Source: JACVRM01 sp963809765
Lineage (GTDB): Bacteria; Actinomycetota; Thermoleophilia; Gaiellales; Gaiellaceae
DNA: 64,000 nucleotides
Assembly (NCBI GenBank): GCA_963809765.1
Contig: CAWEKT010000003.1
Location: forward strand, 1,178,001-1,242,000
Reading direction: 5' to 3'
Below the pieces are notes generated by a model. That model was not told where the DNA came from, did no database searches, and saw nothing but the letters and a program-made list of their open reading frames with translations. Made by a program: the position numbers and the translations under genes. Shown in pieces: positions 19,821-27,762 of the stretch (position 1 is its first letter; the number at the start of each line of letters is the position of its first letter).

Positions 19821-21191
19821 CTAGCTCGGCGCCGCGGCGGCTTCGGCGTTCGCAGGCGCGTGGTTGCCGCGCGAGAGCACCGCGGCCAGCGCGTCCTCCC
19901 AGGCGCCGAGCGCCTCGTCCAGCTCGGCGTCCGAGATCACGAGCGGTACGAGCACCCGGATGCAGTTGCCGTAGATGCCCGACTTGAGCAGGAGCAGGCC
20001 GCGCTCGGCGGCGGCTGCCACGACCGCGCTGGCAAGGTCGGACGCCGGCTCCTTGGTCTCGCGGCTGGTGACGAGCTCGATCGCCAGCATCGAGCCGAGC
20101 CCGCGGACGTCGCCGACCGCATCGAAGCGCTCGTGCCAGGCGAGCATGCGCGAGCGAATCGTCTCGCCGAGCTCGGCGCTGCGGCCGATCAGCCCCTCCT
20201 CCTCGATCACGTCGAGCACGGCCAGGGCCGCGGCCTGCGCCACGGGGTTGCCCACGTAGGTGCCACCGATGGCCGAGTCGCCGGGCGCATCCATGATCGC
20301 CGCGCGGCCGATGACGCCCGAGAGCGGCAGCCCGGCGGCGATCGACTTGGCGACCGTCATCAGGTCTGGCTCGACACCGTAGTGCTCGATCGCCCACATG
20401 CGGCCCGTACGCGCGAAGCCCGTCTGCACCTCGTCGACGACGAGGACGATCCCGTGCTCGTCGCAGATCCGGCGCACGCCCTCCATGAAGTGCCGCGGGG
20501 CGACGACGAAGCCACCCTCGCCCTGCACGGGCTCGATCACGATCGCGGCCACGTTCTCCGCCGCCACCTGGGTCAGCAGCGCCCGCTCGAGCGCGGCGAG
20601 CGCCGAGCCGGCGTCGGGCCCGCGGTAGTCCTGCGCGAACGGCACCCTGTACACCTCGGGCGCGAACGGGCCGAGCCCCGCCTTGTACGGGTGCGTCTTC
20701 GACGTGAGGGTCAGCGACAGCAGTGTCCGCCCGTGGAAGCCGCCCTCGAACCCGATCACGGCCGGCCGGCCGGTGTAGACGCGCGCGAACTTGATCGCGT
20801 TCTCGACGGCCTCCGTGCCCGCGTTGAAGAAGGCGGCCTTGACCTGGCCCGAGATCGGCGCCGTGGCACAGAGGCGCTCCGCCAGAGTGACGTAGGTCTC
20901 GTACGGGATGATGGTGAAGTCGGTGTGGGCGAAGCGGCTGAGCTGCTCCTGCGCCGCGGCGACCACGTCGGGGTGCGAGTGGCCGACGTTGAGACAGCCG
21001 ACGCCGCCAGTGAAGTCGATGAAGGTGTTCCCGTCGACGTCGGTGAGCAGCGCTCCGCGGCCCTCGGCCGCCACCACCGGCAGCGTCAGCGAGAGCGGGT
21101 TCGCGACCACCCGCTCCTTGCGCTCGATGATCTCGCGCGACCGCGGTCCCGGAATGCCGGTGCGCAGCTCGATTGCCCTGGTCGTGGCCAC
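19821..21191 (-). CDS. gabT: 4-aminobutyrate aminotransferase (class III)
   Basis: A 456-residue PLP enzyme. Class III features: FNAGTEAVENAIKFAR, GFEGGFHGRTLLSL, VIEPVQGEGGF, VVDEVQTGFARTGRM (Asp binding the pyridine nitrogen) and the PLP lysine in MTVAKSIAAGLPLSGVIG. The IEPVQGEGGF and THPYKAGLGPF patterns favour GABA or 5-aminovalerate over ornithine. It transfers the amino group of GABA to 2-oxoglutarate, giving succinate semialdehyde. No gabD is adjacent. TATCGT lies 6 nt upstream of GTG at 21191, so the transcript is probably leaderless. The divergent neighbour pdxH makes its PLP cofactor, a sensible pairing. Confidence 0.9.
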   Translation of the reverse strand: MATTRAIELRTGIPGPRSREIIERKERVVANPLSLTLPVVAAEGRGALLTDVDGNTFIDFTGGVGCLNVGHSHPDVVAAAQEQLSRFAHTDFTIIPYETYVTLAERLCATAPISGQVKAAFFNAGTEAVENAIKFARVYTGRPAVIGFEGGFHGRTLLSLTLTSKTHPYKAGLGPFAPEVYRVPFAQDYRGPDAGSALAALERALLTQVAAENVAAIVIEPVQGEGGFVVAPRHFMEGVRRICDEHGIVLVVDEVQTGFARTGRMWAIEHYGVEPDLMTVAKSIAAGLPLSGVIGRAAIMDAPGDSAIGGTYVGNPVAQAAALAVLDVIEEEGLIGRSAELGETIRSRMLAWHERFDAVGDVRGLGSMLAIELVTSRETKEPASDLASAVVAAAAERGLLLLKSGIYGNCIRVLVPLVISDAELDEALGAWEDALAAVLSRGNHAPANAEAAAAPS

Positions 21192-21247
21192 TCCGGGACG
21201 ATAACGAAGCGCTCGGCGGGCCCGGTCCGTCCCGTAGCGTGGAGCGT

Positions 21248-21850
21248 GTGAGGGCGGGAGAGCTCCATGAGCGCGACGTGGCGGGCAACCCGCTGGAGCA
21301 GTTCCGGCGCTGGTTTGCCGAGGCGGAGACGGCCATGCCGGTAGCGGAGGCGGTGGCGCTCGCGACCGCCTCCGCGGAGGGCGCGCCCTCGGTGCGCATG
21401 GTCCTGTTGAAGGACGCCGACGAGCGCGGCTTCGTCTTCCACTCGAACTACGAGAGCCGGAAGGGGCGCGAGCTCGCTGCGAACCCGCAGGCGGCGCTGC
21501 TCTTCCACTGGCGCGAGCTCGGACGGCAGGTGCGGATCGAAGGCAACGTCGGGAAGGTCTCGGACGAGGAGTCCGATGGGTACTTCCGTACCCGCCCGCC
21601 AAGCTCGCGCATCGGCACGTGGGCCTCGCGCCAGAGCTCCGTGCTCGCGGGCCGCGAGGAGCTCGACCGGAAGGTGGCGGAGCTACGCGTGGAGCTCGGC
21701 GACGACCCGCCGCGCCCGCCGTACTGGGGCGGCTACCGCCTCACGCCCGTGACGTACGAGTTCTGGCAGCACCGCGACGACCGCCTCCACGATCGCCTGC
21801 GCTACCGGCGCGAGGGCGACGGCTGGGTGGTCGAGCGGCTGGCGCCCTAA
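21248..21850 (+). CDS. pdxH: pyridoxamine/pyridoxine 5'-phosphate oxidase
   Basis: A 200-residue FMN enzyme that oxidises PNP or PMP to PLP. The family motifs are in order: FRRWFAEAETA, MVLLKDADERGFVFHSNYESRKG (FMN phosphate site), RIEGNVGKVSDEESDGYF, SRIGTWASRQS and the C-terminal VTYEFWQHRDDRLHDRLRYRR. Length is normal. I chose GTG at 21248 because TAGCGT lies 7 nt before it, matching the leaderless pattern seen elsewhere in this window. It is divergent from the PLP-dependent gabT, 56 bp away. Confidence 0.95.
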   Translation: MRAGELHERDVAGNPLEQFRRWFAEAETAMPVAEAVALATASAEGAPSVRMVLLKDADERGFVFHSNYESRKGRELAANPQAALLFHWRELGRQVRIEGNVGKVSDEESDGYFRTRPPSSRIGTWASRQSSVLAGREELDRKVAELRVELGDDPPRPPYWGGYRLTPVTYEFWQHRDDRLHDRLRYRREGDGWVVERLAP

Positions 21851-21962
21851 GTCACCGGCGCGGCGTTCGGCGCCGAGGCGAAGCGACACAAGCTGGGCGA
21901 TCACCCCGTCCGTTTCGGCACCGAGCCAACGCGTCGGCACGGCCTAGTGCGGATGAACGGGT

Positions 21963-22457
21963 CTAGTGGCGCGTCAGGGCGCGAATCATCTCCCCTCGCT
22001 GCGGCCAGCTGGCGATCAACTCGTCCGAGCTTGCACCCTCAAAGTCCGTGAGCACGAAGCCCGGCGCCATCGTGTTGCCATAGACCCCGAACTCGCCGCC
22101 GGGTCGCAACCGCGCCCCCATCCAAGTCCCCGCTGGAACGACGGTCTGTACTCGCTGCCCCGCCAGAACGTCGTGTCCAAGAATGATCAACTCGTCGGTC
22201 CCGTCAGGGAAAAGCAGCAACAACTCAATTGGATCACCGAGGTAGAAATGCCAAAGCTCGTCGGTGGGCAGCCGATGCATATCCGAGAAGACATCGGGAT
22301 CATCGACAAGGAGAGCGACGGTCGCGGAGCACAGCGATTTTCCGTCCGGGCCGATCTTGTCGTCAACGTATGACTGCCAGAAGAGAACATTCTCGGTCGG
22401 CATGGTCGTCAAGTTCCATAGTTCGACGAGCTGTTCAGGGCGTGGACGAACGCTCAC
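21963..22457 (-). CDS. cupin superfamily protein (DUF985/cupin_5)
   Basis: About 164 residues from GTG at 22457. The core DMHRLPTDELWHFYLGDPIELLLLFPDG is the DUF985 signature, with the His and Glu of the cupin metal site, followed by VVPAGTWMGARL and the GFVLTDFEGAS segment. The usual N-terminal LxPHPEGG motif is replaced by a divergent sequence. Third-position GC is visibly lower than in neighbouring genes, so it may have been acquired recently. Members are proposed to be sugar isomerase or dioxygenase-like, without firm assignment. Its start overlaps the end of the upstream deacetylase gene by 23 nt. Confidence 0.82.
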   Translation of the reverse strand: MSVRPRPEQLVELWNLTTMPTENVLFWQSYVDDKIGPDGKSLCSATVALLVDDPDVFSDMHRLPTDELWHFYLGDPIELLLLFPDGTDELIILGHDVLAGQRVQTVVPAGTWMGARLRPGGEFGVYGNTMAPGFVLTDFEGASSDELIASWPQRGEMIRALTRH

Positions 22458-23130
22458 GGCCCTCCAGGCTAGTCCCGTTCCCCGATCTCGAGTCATTTCG
22501 ATTCGAGTTCGAAGCGGCAAGCAGGCCGGACACGGTCGAGAGCGTCCAGCCGGCGTCGACCAGGACCGGCAGGACGACGGCCAGCGCGTCGACGGTCGGC
22601 CGGCGCGATGCCGATGTGCTCCCCCAGCCGTCGTGCAGGTCGACGATCGCGCCCGGATGGATCCCATCGAGGATCGCGGCCGCGATCACGGCGGCATCGC
22701 CGCCGCGCCAGTCCTCGGGATCGACCGACCAGAGCACGGTGGCGAGCCCCTCGGCCGCGGCGGCCCTGGCGAACGCGTCAGCCCCGTCGCCGTAGGGCGG
22801 GCGGCCGAGCCGCGGTTGGCTGCCGGTCGCCGCTTCGATCGCATCCGAGGTCCGGGCGAGCTCGTCACGGAGTACCCCGCTCGCGAGCTCGGACGCCCGG
22901 ACGTGGCTCCACGTGTGGTTCCCGAGCTCGTGGCCCTCTGCGACGGCGCGCCGGAGCGTGTGCTCGCGGCCGCCGACCTGGCGGCCGAGTACGAAGAAGG
23001 TGGCGCGGGCGCCGTGCGCGGCGAGCAGGTCGAGCACGGCTTCGGTCCCCTCGGCGGGACCGTCGTCGAAGCTGAGCGCGGCCAGGAGCCGGGCACCCAC
23101 ATCGGCCCGCGTCACGACTCCGGCCGCCAC
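22435..23130 (-). CDS. polysaccharide deacetylase (NodB homology domain)
   Basis: The NodB motifs follow one another: LSFDDGPAEGTEAVLDLL (catalytic Asp and metal Asp), GNHTWSH (metal histidines), RPPYGDGADAF, VLWSVDPEDW and GAIVDLHDG. About 231 residues from GTG at 23130. No signal peptide or membrane segment is evident, so it may act in the cytoplasm or leave by another route; substrate might be a GlcNAc polymer or a small amide. A TATGGT hexamer 8 nt upstream of the GTG overlaps the -10 of divergent dcd. A further upstream extension to 23379 is open but lacks homology and would run through dcd. Confidence 0.88.
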   Translation of the reverse strand: MAAGVVTRADVGARLLAALSFDDGPAEGTEAVLDLLAAHGARATFFVLGRQVGGREHTLRRAVAEGHELGNHTWSHVRASELASGVLRDELARTSDAIEAATGSQPRLGRPPYGDGADAFARAAAAEGLATVLWSVDPEDWRGGDAAVIAAAILDGIHPGAIVDLHDGWGSTSASRRPTVDALAVVLPVLVDAGWTLSTVSGLLAASNSNRNDSRSGNGTSLEGRERSSTP

Positions 23131-23138
23131 CGCGGAGC

Positions 23139-23148
23139 ACCATACAAT
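23139..23148. promoter_or_regulatory. overlapping divergent -10 elements (deacetylase / dcd)
   Basis: TACAAT at 23143-23148 reads rightward, 6 nt before the dcd GTG. TATGGT, the complement of 23139-23144, reads leftward, 8 nt before the deacetylase GTG. The two hexamers share 2 bp, and the start codons are only 24 bp apart, so both transcripts would be leaderless. Confidence 0.6.
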
Positions 23149-23154
23149 CGCGCC

Positions 23155-23742
23155 GTGGTCCTCTCCGACCGCACGATCAGACGCCTGCTCGACGAGGGGC
23201 GTATCGGCATCGACCCGTACGACGAGGAGCTGCTGCAGCCCTCGAGCGTCGACGTTCGCGTCGACCGCTACTTCCGCGTCTTCCACAACGCGCGCTACCC
23301 GTACATCGACGTCAAGGAGGAGCAGGAGGAGCTGACCGAACTCGTGGAGGTCGACGAGGACACCGCGTTCATCCTCCATCCCGGCGAGTTCGTGCTCGGA
23401 TCGACGCTCGAGCGGATCCGGCTGCCGGACGACCTGGTCGCAAGGCTCGAGGGGAAGAGCTCATTGGGGAGGCTCGGGCTGCTCATCCACTCGACCGCGG
23501 GCTTCATCGACCCGGGCTGGGACGGCCACGTGACGCTCGAGCTCTCCAACGTGCTGAACCTGCCGATCACCATCTACCCGGGCATGAAGATCGGCCAGCT
23601 CTCGTTCGTGCAGCTCGACGAGCCGGCCGAGACGCCCTACGGCGCCGAGCTCGCTGGGATCCAAGTACCAGGGGCAGCGCGGCCCGACCCCGAGCCGCTA
23701 CTGGCAGAACTTCGCCCCAGCCAAGACACGGTGACGCCGTGA
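23155..23742 (+). CDS. dcd: dCTP deaminase
   Basis: A 195-residue trimeric enzyme that deaminates dCTP to dUTP for thymidylate synthesis. Motifs: ILHPGEFVLGSTLERIRLPDDLVARLEGKSSLGRLGLLIHSTAGFIDPGW region (catalytic Glu in the TAGFIDPG neighbourhood, Ser/Arg of the GKSSLGRLG triphosphate site) and the C-terminal YPGMKIGQLSF. The start at GTG 23155 gives MVLSDRTIRRLLDEG, the normal opening. TACAAT precedes it by 6 nt. Bifunctional dCTP deaminase/dUTPase is possible but not distinguishable here. The next gene starts within its stop codon. Confidence 0.95.
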   Translation: MVLSDRTIRRLLDEGRIGIDPYDEELLQPSSVDVRVDRYFRVFHNARYPYIDVKEEQEELTELVEVDEDTAFILHPGEFVLGSTLERIRLPDDLVARLEGKSSLGRLGLLIHSTAGFIDPGWDGHVTLELSNVLNLPITIYPGMKIGQLSFVQLDEPAETPYGAELAGIQVPGAARPDPEPLLAELRPSQDTVTP

Positions 23743-24657
23743 GCGACTCGGCGACGTCACCCGGGACCGTCCTCGTCACCGGTGGCACAGGCTTCGTCGG
23801 CCCGCGCGTGGTCGCGGCGCTGCGCGACCGCGGGCCTGCCGGTCCGCGCGCTCGTCCGCAAGCCGGCGCGCGAGGACGACCTCCGCGCCCTCGGGGTCGA
23901 GCTCGTCGAGGGCGACGTGACGAAGCCGGAGACGCTTGGCCCCGCAATCGCCGGCGCCGACACCGTCGTCCACCTCGTCTCGATCATCCAGGGCAAGCCG
24001 AAGGACTTCGAGCGGATCATGTGCGAGGGCACACGCAACGTCGTCGCGGCAGCCCGCGGAGGCCGGAGTGAGGCGCTTCGTGCTCATGAGCGCCCTCGGC
24101 CTGAACGAGGAGACGGCCCGGACGATCCCCTACTTCCGCTGCAAGCAGCAGATGGAGGAGGCGGTCTCGTCGTCCGGCATGGACTACGTGATCTTCCGGC
24201 CGAGCTTCATCTTCGGGCCGGGCGGCGGGGCGCTGAAGACCTTCCGGCGGCTGGCGAAGGCGCCGGTGAACGTCATCGTCGGGCCCGGCACCCCGCGCGT
24301 GCAGCCGATCTGGATCGAGGACGTGGCCCGCCACTTCGCCCTCGCCGTCGACCGGCCCGCGGCGACGGGCAGGACCTTCGATCTCGGCGGCCCGGACGTG
24401 GTCACCTGGAACGAGCTCTTCGCCCGCATCCGCCAGGCCGTCGGCGCGCACCGGCCGACGCTGCACATGCCGTACAGCCTCATGCGCCTCAACGCGCGGC
24501 TGATCGAGCTGCTGCCGGGGCCGACGCCGATCACGCGAGACCAGGTGAACATGATCGAGTCCGGGGACAACGTCGTCGAGCGACCCGGCCGCGCGCGACG
24601 TCTTCCCCGAGGTCGGAGCTGCTGCCGCTCGACGAGCAGCTCCGCCGCGCGAGCTAG
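23739..24657 (+). CDS. NAD(P)-binding SDR-type oxidoreductase, complex I NDUFA9-like
   Basis: Begins at GTG overlapping the dcd stop. The Rossmann motif VLVTGGTGFVGPRVV is followed, after removing extra bases near 23832, 24058, 24585 and 24612, by LPVRALVRKPA, VEGDVTKPETL, RFVLMSALGL, the YFRCKQQMEEAV segment in place of a YxxxK catalytic motif, RPSFIFGPGGG and VQPIWIEDVARHFALA. This pattern fits the atypical SDR5 subgroup (NDUFA9/NmrA-like), often annotated as complex I or UDP-sugar related. About 305 residues after repair. The substrate is not predictable from sequence. Confidence 0.83.
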
Positions 24658-24703
24658 GGCCGCTCGGGCGGAGGCGCGATGAGACCGTCGATTCAAGGAC
24701 TGC

Positions 24704-26863
24704 GTGACCGCGAGCGCGCGGCACCCGTGGCGCACGCTCGGGGCCTGGGCGGCGACGCTCGTCATCTCGATCGTGATCATCGGCACTTCGCTGGGCGACG
24801 TTCTGACGAGCGACGCGGAGCTCACGAACGACCCCGAGTCGTACCGCGCGTACGACGTGCTCGGAGAGCGGCTGCCGCCCGACCCGAACTTCTTCACCGA
24901 GGTGGTCATCGTTCGCTCGGACGCCGAGGAGCCGGACGAGGTGGCGCTGACGAGGACGGCGGCCGCCGTCACCGCCGCCGTGGCGCAGGTCGAAGGCGTG
25001 CGCGTCCTGACCGACGAGGCAGCTTCCTCGCCGGACGGCCGGGCGCGGCTGCTGCCGGTCGACCTCGGGCACGACCCCGAGGGGACGATCGCGGAGACGA
25101 TCGACCAGGTGCAGTCGGTCGAGGCGCCGCCCGGCTACCGGATCGCGATGACCGGCGAGATGACGGCCGACGAGGACTTCAACAAGCTCTCGCAAGAGGA
25201 CCTCGAGCACGGCGAGCTGTACTTCGGCCTTCCCGCGGCGCTCATCGTCCTGCTGCTGGTATTCGGCGCGATCGTCGCCGGCCTGCTGCCGCTGTTGATG
25301 GCGCTGGTCGCCATCGTCGTCGCGCTCGCGCTCACCGCGCTCGTCGGGCAGGCGTGGGACCTCTCGGTCTTCGTCGTGAACATGCTCTCGGGGATGGGGC
25401 TCGCCCTCGGGATCGACTACACGCTCTTCGTGCTCTCCCGCTTCCGCGAGGAGCGCACCGGGGGCCGGGTCACGGACGCCGCGATCGCGATGTCCGGCGC
25501 GACCGCGAGCCGAGCAGTGGTCTTCAGCGGCACCGCCTACGCGCTCGCGATGACCGGGCTGCTGCTCGTCCCCGGAACGATCTTCCGCAGCCTCGCGCTC
25601 GGCGCCATCCTCGTCGGGATCACGTCGGTCGCGACGGCGCTCACCCTCCTTCCCGCCGTCCTGGCGCTGCTCGGCGACCGCGTGAACGCCCTGCGGCTCC
25701 CCTTCATCGGCCGCGGCGGCAGCGAGAGCCGCTTCTGGGGCGGCGTCGTGCGCCGTGTCCTGCGGCGCCCGGCACTGAGCCTCGCCGCCGGCGTGACCGT
25801 GCTGGTGGCGCTGGCCCTACCCCTGCTCAACCTCGAGACGGGCGAGGCCGGGCTCCGCACGCTGCCGGACCGCTTCGAGTCGAAGCAGGGCTTTCTGCTC
25901 TTCGAGGAGTCGTTCGGAGCCGGCACCGTCGACACGCTTCAGGTCGTCGTCGACGGCGACCTCACAGCAACTCCGGTCGACGCGGCGGTCCGCGAGCTCC
26001 AGACGGAGATGGAGTCGATGGCGGCCCTCCAGCGCGTAACGGTGGAGGTGTACCCGCAGTCGCGCCTGGCCGTGATCGAAGCGCTTCCGGTCGGGGACTC
26101 GCGCGACGAAGGGGCGGTCGCCGCCGTGAAGACGTTGCGGAACGAAACCGTGCCGACGGTGTTCGAGGGCGTCGATGCGGTCGTCCTGGTGACGGGCGAG
26201 ACGGCAGAGGCGGTCGACTACTTCGAGGTCACGGAGCGCTGGCTCCCGCGCGTGATCGCGTTCGTGCTCATCCTGAGCTTCGTGCTGTTGACCGTCGCGT
26301 TTCGCTCAATCGTCGTCGCAGCCAAGGCGATCCTGCTCAATCTGCTGTCGGTCTCGGCGGCGTACGGCCTCCTGATCCTGGTCTTCGTCGAGGGCGTCGG
26401 CAACGAGCTCTTCGGTTTCCAGCAGGTCGAGACGATCGAGGCCTGGGTGCCGATCTTCCTCTTCGCCGTCCTCTTCGGCCTGTCCATGGACTACCACGTC
26501 TTCCTGCTCAGCCGCATCCGCGAGCGCTTCCTCCAGACCGGCGACACGGACGACTCGCTCCAGTGGGGCGTGGCGTCGACGGCCCGCATGATCACCGGAG
26601 CCGCGCTGATCATCATCGCCGTGTTCGCCGGCTTCGCCCGAGGCGACCTCGTCGCGTTCCAGCAGATGGGCTTCGGCATCGCGGTCGCGCTGCTGATCGA
26701 CGCAACCCTGATTCGCTCCGTGCTCGTCCCGGCGGCCATGAAGCTGCTCGGCCCCTGGAACTGGTACCTGCCGCGCTGGCTGGAGTGGCTCCCCGACGTC
26801 CGGGTCGAAGGCCCGGGGGACGAGCACGCGGAACGGCCACCGGCGGGTAGCGCCGCCACCTGA
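24704..26863 (+). CDS. MMPL family transporter
   Basis: A 719-residue RND-superfamily exporter with two halves, each an extracytoplasmic loop and five to six helices. The MMPL-defining segments GMGLALGIDYTLFVLSRFREE and LFGLSMDYHVFLLSRIRERF carry the Asp-Tyr proton-relay pairs in both halves. The start at GTG 24704 leaves a very short N-terminus before the first helix; an ATG at 24679 in another frame could be the true start if one base is extra near 24700. Substrates of MMPL proteins are lipids or hydrophobic metabolites; here none is indicated by neighbours. The rest of the frame is clean over 2.1 kb. Confidence 0.92.
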   Translation: MTASARHPWRTLGAWAATLVISIVIIGTSLGDVLTSDAELTNDPESYRAYDVLGERLPPDPNFFTEVVIVRSDAEEPDEVALTRTAAAVTAAVAQVEGVRVLTDEAASSPDGRARLLPVDLGHDPEGTIAETIDQVQSVEAPPGYRIAMTGEMTADEDFNKLSQEDLEHGELYFGLPAALIVLLLVFGAIVAGLLPLLMALVAIVVALALTALVGQAWDLSVFVVNMLSGMGLALGIDYTLFVLSRFREERTGGRVTDAAIAMSGATASRAVVFSGTAYALAMTGLLLVPGTIFRSLALGAILVGITSVATALTLLPAVLALLGDRVNALRLPFIGRGGSESRFWGGVVRRVLRRPALSLAAGVTVLVALALPLLNLETGEAGLRTLPDRFESKQGFLLFEESFGAGTVDTLQVVVDGDLTATPVDAAVRELQTEMESMAALQRVTVEVYPQSRLAVIEALPVGDSRDEGAVAAVKTLRNETVPTVFEGVDAVVLVTGETAEAVDYFEVTERWLPRVIAFVLILSFVLLTVAFRSIVVAAKAILLNLLSVSAAYGLLILVFVEGVGNELFGFQQVETIEAWVPIFLFAVLFGLSMDYHVFLLSRIRERFLQTGDTDDSLQWGVASTARMITGAALIIIAVFAGFARGDLVAFQQMGFGIAVALLIDATLIRSVLVPAAMKLLGPWNWYLPRWLEWLPDVRVEGPGDEHAERPPAGSAAT

Positions 26864-26902
26864 AAAAGCGCCGCGCGGCGAAGGGCAGCCGCGGTCAGTG
26901 GG

Positions 26903-26908
26903 TACAAT
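26903..26908 (+). promoter_or_regulatory. -10 element of the structured-RNA locus
   Basis: TACAAT at 26903-26908, identical to the dcd -10 hexamer. It predicts a transcript start near 26915, 39 bp after the MMPL stop. Confidence 0.55.
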
Positions 26909-26939
26909 TCAGTTACCGCGGAAAGGAGGTGGTCCGGAC

Positions 26940-26981
26940 GTGACAGATTCCAGTACGGGCAGTGGAGGTACCAGCGGGTAG
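26940..26981 (+). CDS. possible 13-residue leader peptide within the structured RNA
   Basis: GTG at 26940 lies 7-9 nt after an extended Shine-Dalgarno AAAGGAGGT and opens a 13-codon Ser/Gly/Thr-rich frame (VTDSSTGSGGTSG) ending in TAG at 26979-26981. The stop falls inside the strand of the long closing helix, so translation would compete with folding. If one G of the GGGTAGGG run were an assembly error, the frame would continue to a TAA near 27091. Codon use is not like neighbouring genes. Confidence 0.35.
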   Translation: MTDSSTGSGGTSG

Positions 26982-27100
26982 GGACGTGTCCCCGAGACCT
27001 ACGGGGAATCGTCTAGCCAGCGTGGGGGACTCGCTTGAAGCGCCGCCGTCAGCCCGACGGCAGGAAGCGTCCCTACCAATGCAACGCTGGTAACTGGAAT

Positions 27101-27131
27101 GAGGGCCGCCTCGTGCGGCCCTCTTTCTTTT
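27101..27131 (+). terminator. intrinsic terminator of the structured RNA
   Basis: GAGGGCCGC (27101-27109), loop CTCGT, GCGGCCCTC (27115-27123), then TTTCTTTT. A 9-bp perfect GC-rich stem with a U-tract is the best canonical terminator in the window. It ends 8 bp before the stop of the convergent methyltransferase gene. Confidence 0.85.
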
Positions 27132-27138
27132 CCGCTCG

Positions 27139-27738
27139 CTACGCGATGTCGCCGGTGAGGATGACCGACAGCTCGAGGCCGCGGTCGAGCGGGAGGGTCA
27201 CGCTCTCGAGGGTGGTGTCCGCCTGGCGGGCGGCCGAGTACTGGGCCAGCGGGTCGGCGTGGGACAGGACGTTGTCCGCGATCACCAGTGCGCCCGGCTC
27301 CAGCTTCGTTCTCGCGAGCTGGAACAGGCGCTCGTAGTCGTCCTTCTCCGCGTCCAGGAAGACGACGTCGAAGACGTCGTCGATGCCGGGGAGCGTCTCG
27401 AAGGCGTCGCCCTCGACGAGCTCGGCCCATTCGGTCAGGCCCGCCTCCTCGACGTTGCGCCGCCAGGCCTCGCACTTGGCCGGGTCGTGCTCGAGTGAGA
27501 GCACGCGCCCGCCGAGGTGCCGGGCGCCGGCGGCGAGCCAGATGGTCGAGTAGCCGCGCGAGCCGCCGATCTCGAGGATCTCGCAGTCGGTCTGCGGCGC
27601 CACGTACGCGAACAGGAACTGGCCCGTCGTCCGCGCGACCTGCCGGGAACGCTGCGCGGACGGCAGGCCTTGCTCGCGTTCCGCGGCGTCCTCAGCCTCG
27701 AGCCGCGCAAGCACCGCACGGATGCGGTCGTCGAGCAT
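27139..27738 (-). CDS. O-methyltransferase (class I, SAM-dependent)
   Basis: A 199-residue member of the catechol/caffeoyl-CoA O-methyltransferase-like family: helical N-terminus, SAM motif I ILEIGGSRGYSTIWLA, acidic end of strand 2 in LSLEHDP, and the metal-binding DVVFLDAEKDDY with ADNVLSHADP. Start ATG at 27738 is preceded 7 nt upstream by TAAGGT with no ribosome-binding site, hence probably leaderless. It is divergent from a deazaflavin-type reductase with only 24 bp between start codons. Acceptor is unknown; actinobacterial homologues methylate small phenolics or are uncharacterised. Confidence 0.9.
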   Translation of the reverse strand: MLDDRIRAVLARLEAEDAAEREQGLPSAQRSRQVARTTGQFLFAYVAPQTDCEILEIGGSRGYSTIWLAAGARHLGGRVLSLEHDPAKCEAWRRNVEEAGLTEWAELVEGDAFETLPGIDDVFDVVFLDAEKDDYERLFQLARTKLEPGALVIADNVLSHADPLAQYSAARQADTTLESVTLPLDRGLELSVILTGDIA

Positions 27739-27745
27739 GCCGGGC

Positions 27746-27755
27746 ACCTTACGCT
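27746..27755. promoter_or_regulatory. overlapping divergent -10 elements (O-methyltransferase / nitroreductase)
   Basis: Leftward TAAGGT (complement of 27746-27751) and rightward TACGCT (27750-27755) share two base pairs. Each lies 7 nt from its start codon (27738 and 27763). RNA polymerase cannot occupy both at once, so the genes should be mutually exclusive at initiation. Confidence 0.65.
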
Positions 27756-27762
27756 GCCGTTC

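Larger units (their letters stand above)
26915..27131 (+). ncRNA. unrecognised structured RNA with own promoter and terminator
   Basis: Between a -10 box and a strong terminator lie about 217 nt with dense self-complementarity. A closing helix pairs ACCAGCG (26970-26976) with CGCTGGT (27085-27091) and stacks directly on GGTAGGGACG (26977-26986) paired with CGTCCCTACC (27068-27077), leaving a 7-nt bulge. Inside are perfect hairpins TCCCCG/CGGGGA (26989-27007) and GCCGTC/GACGGC (27045-27061). Upstream is AAAGGAGGTGG (26922-26932), a near-complete complement of the 16S rRNA 3' tail, followed by GTG at 26940 and a 13-codon frame ending at 26981. It does not fit tmRNA, 6S, SRP, RNase P or any riboswitch I know. 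It ends beside a convergent gene, so it is not a leader. Confidence 0.6.

Noticed and set aside
18525..21251. 908-codon plus-strand frame
   Set aside because: Shadow of the kinase and gabT genes, with Arg/Val/Asp-rich composition and no motifs.
26915..27131. Structured RNA as tmRNA, 6S RNA, SRP RNA or T-box
   Set aside because: No tRNA-like end or tag frame, no open-bubble architecture, no SRP loop, and no T-box antiterminator sequence; the next gene is convergent.
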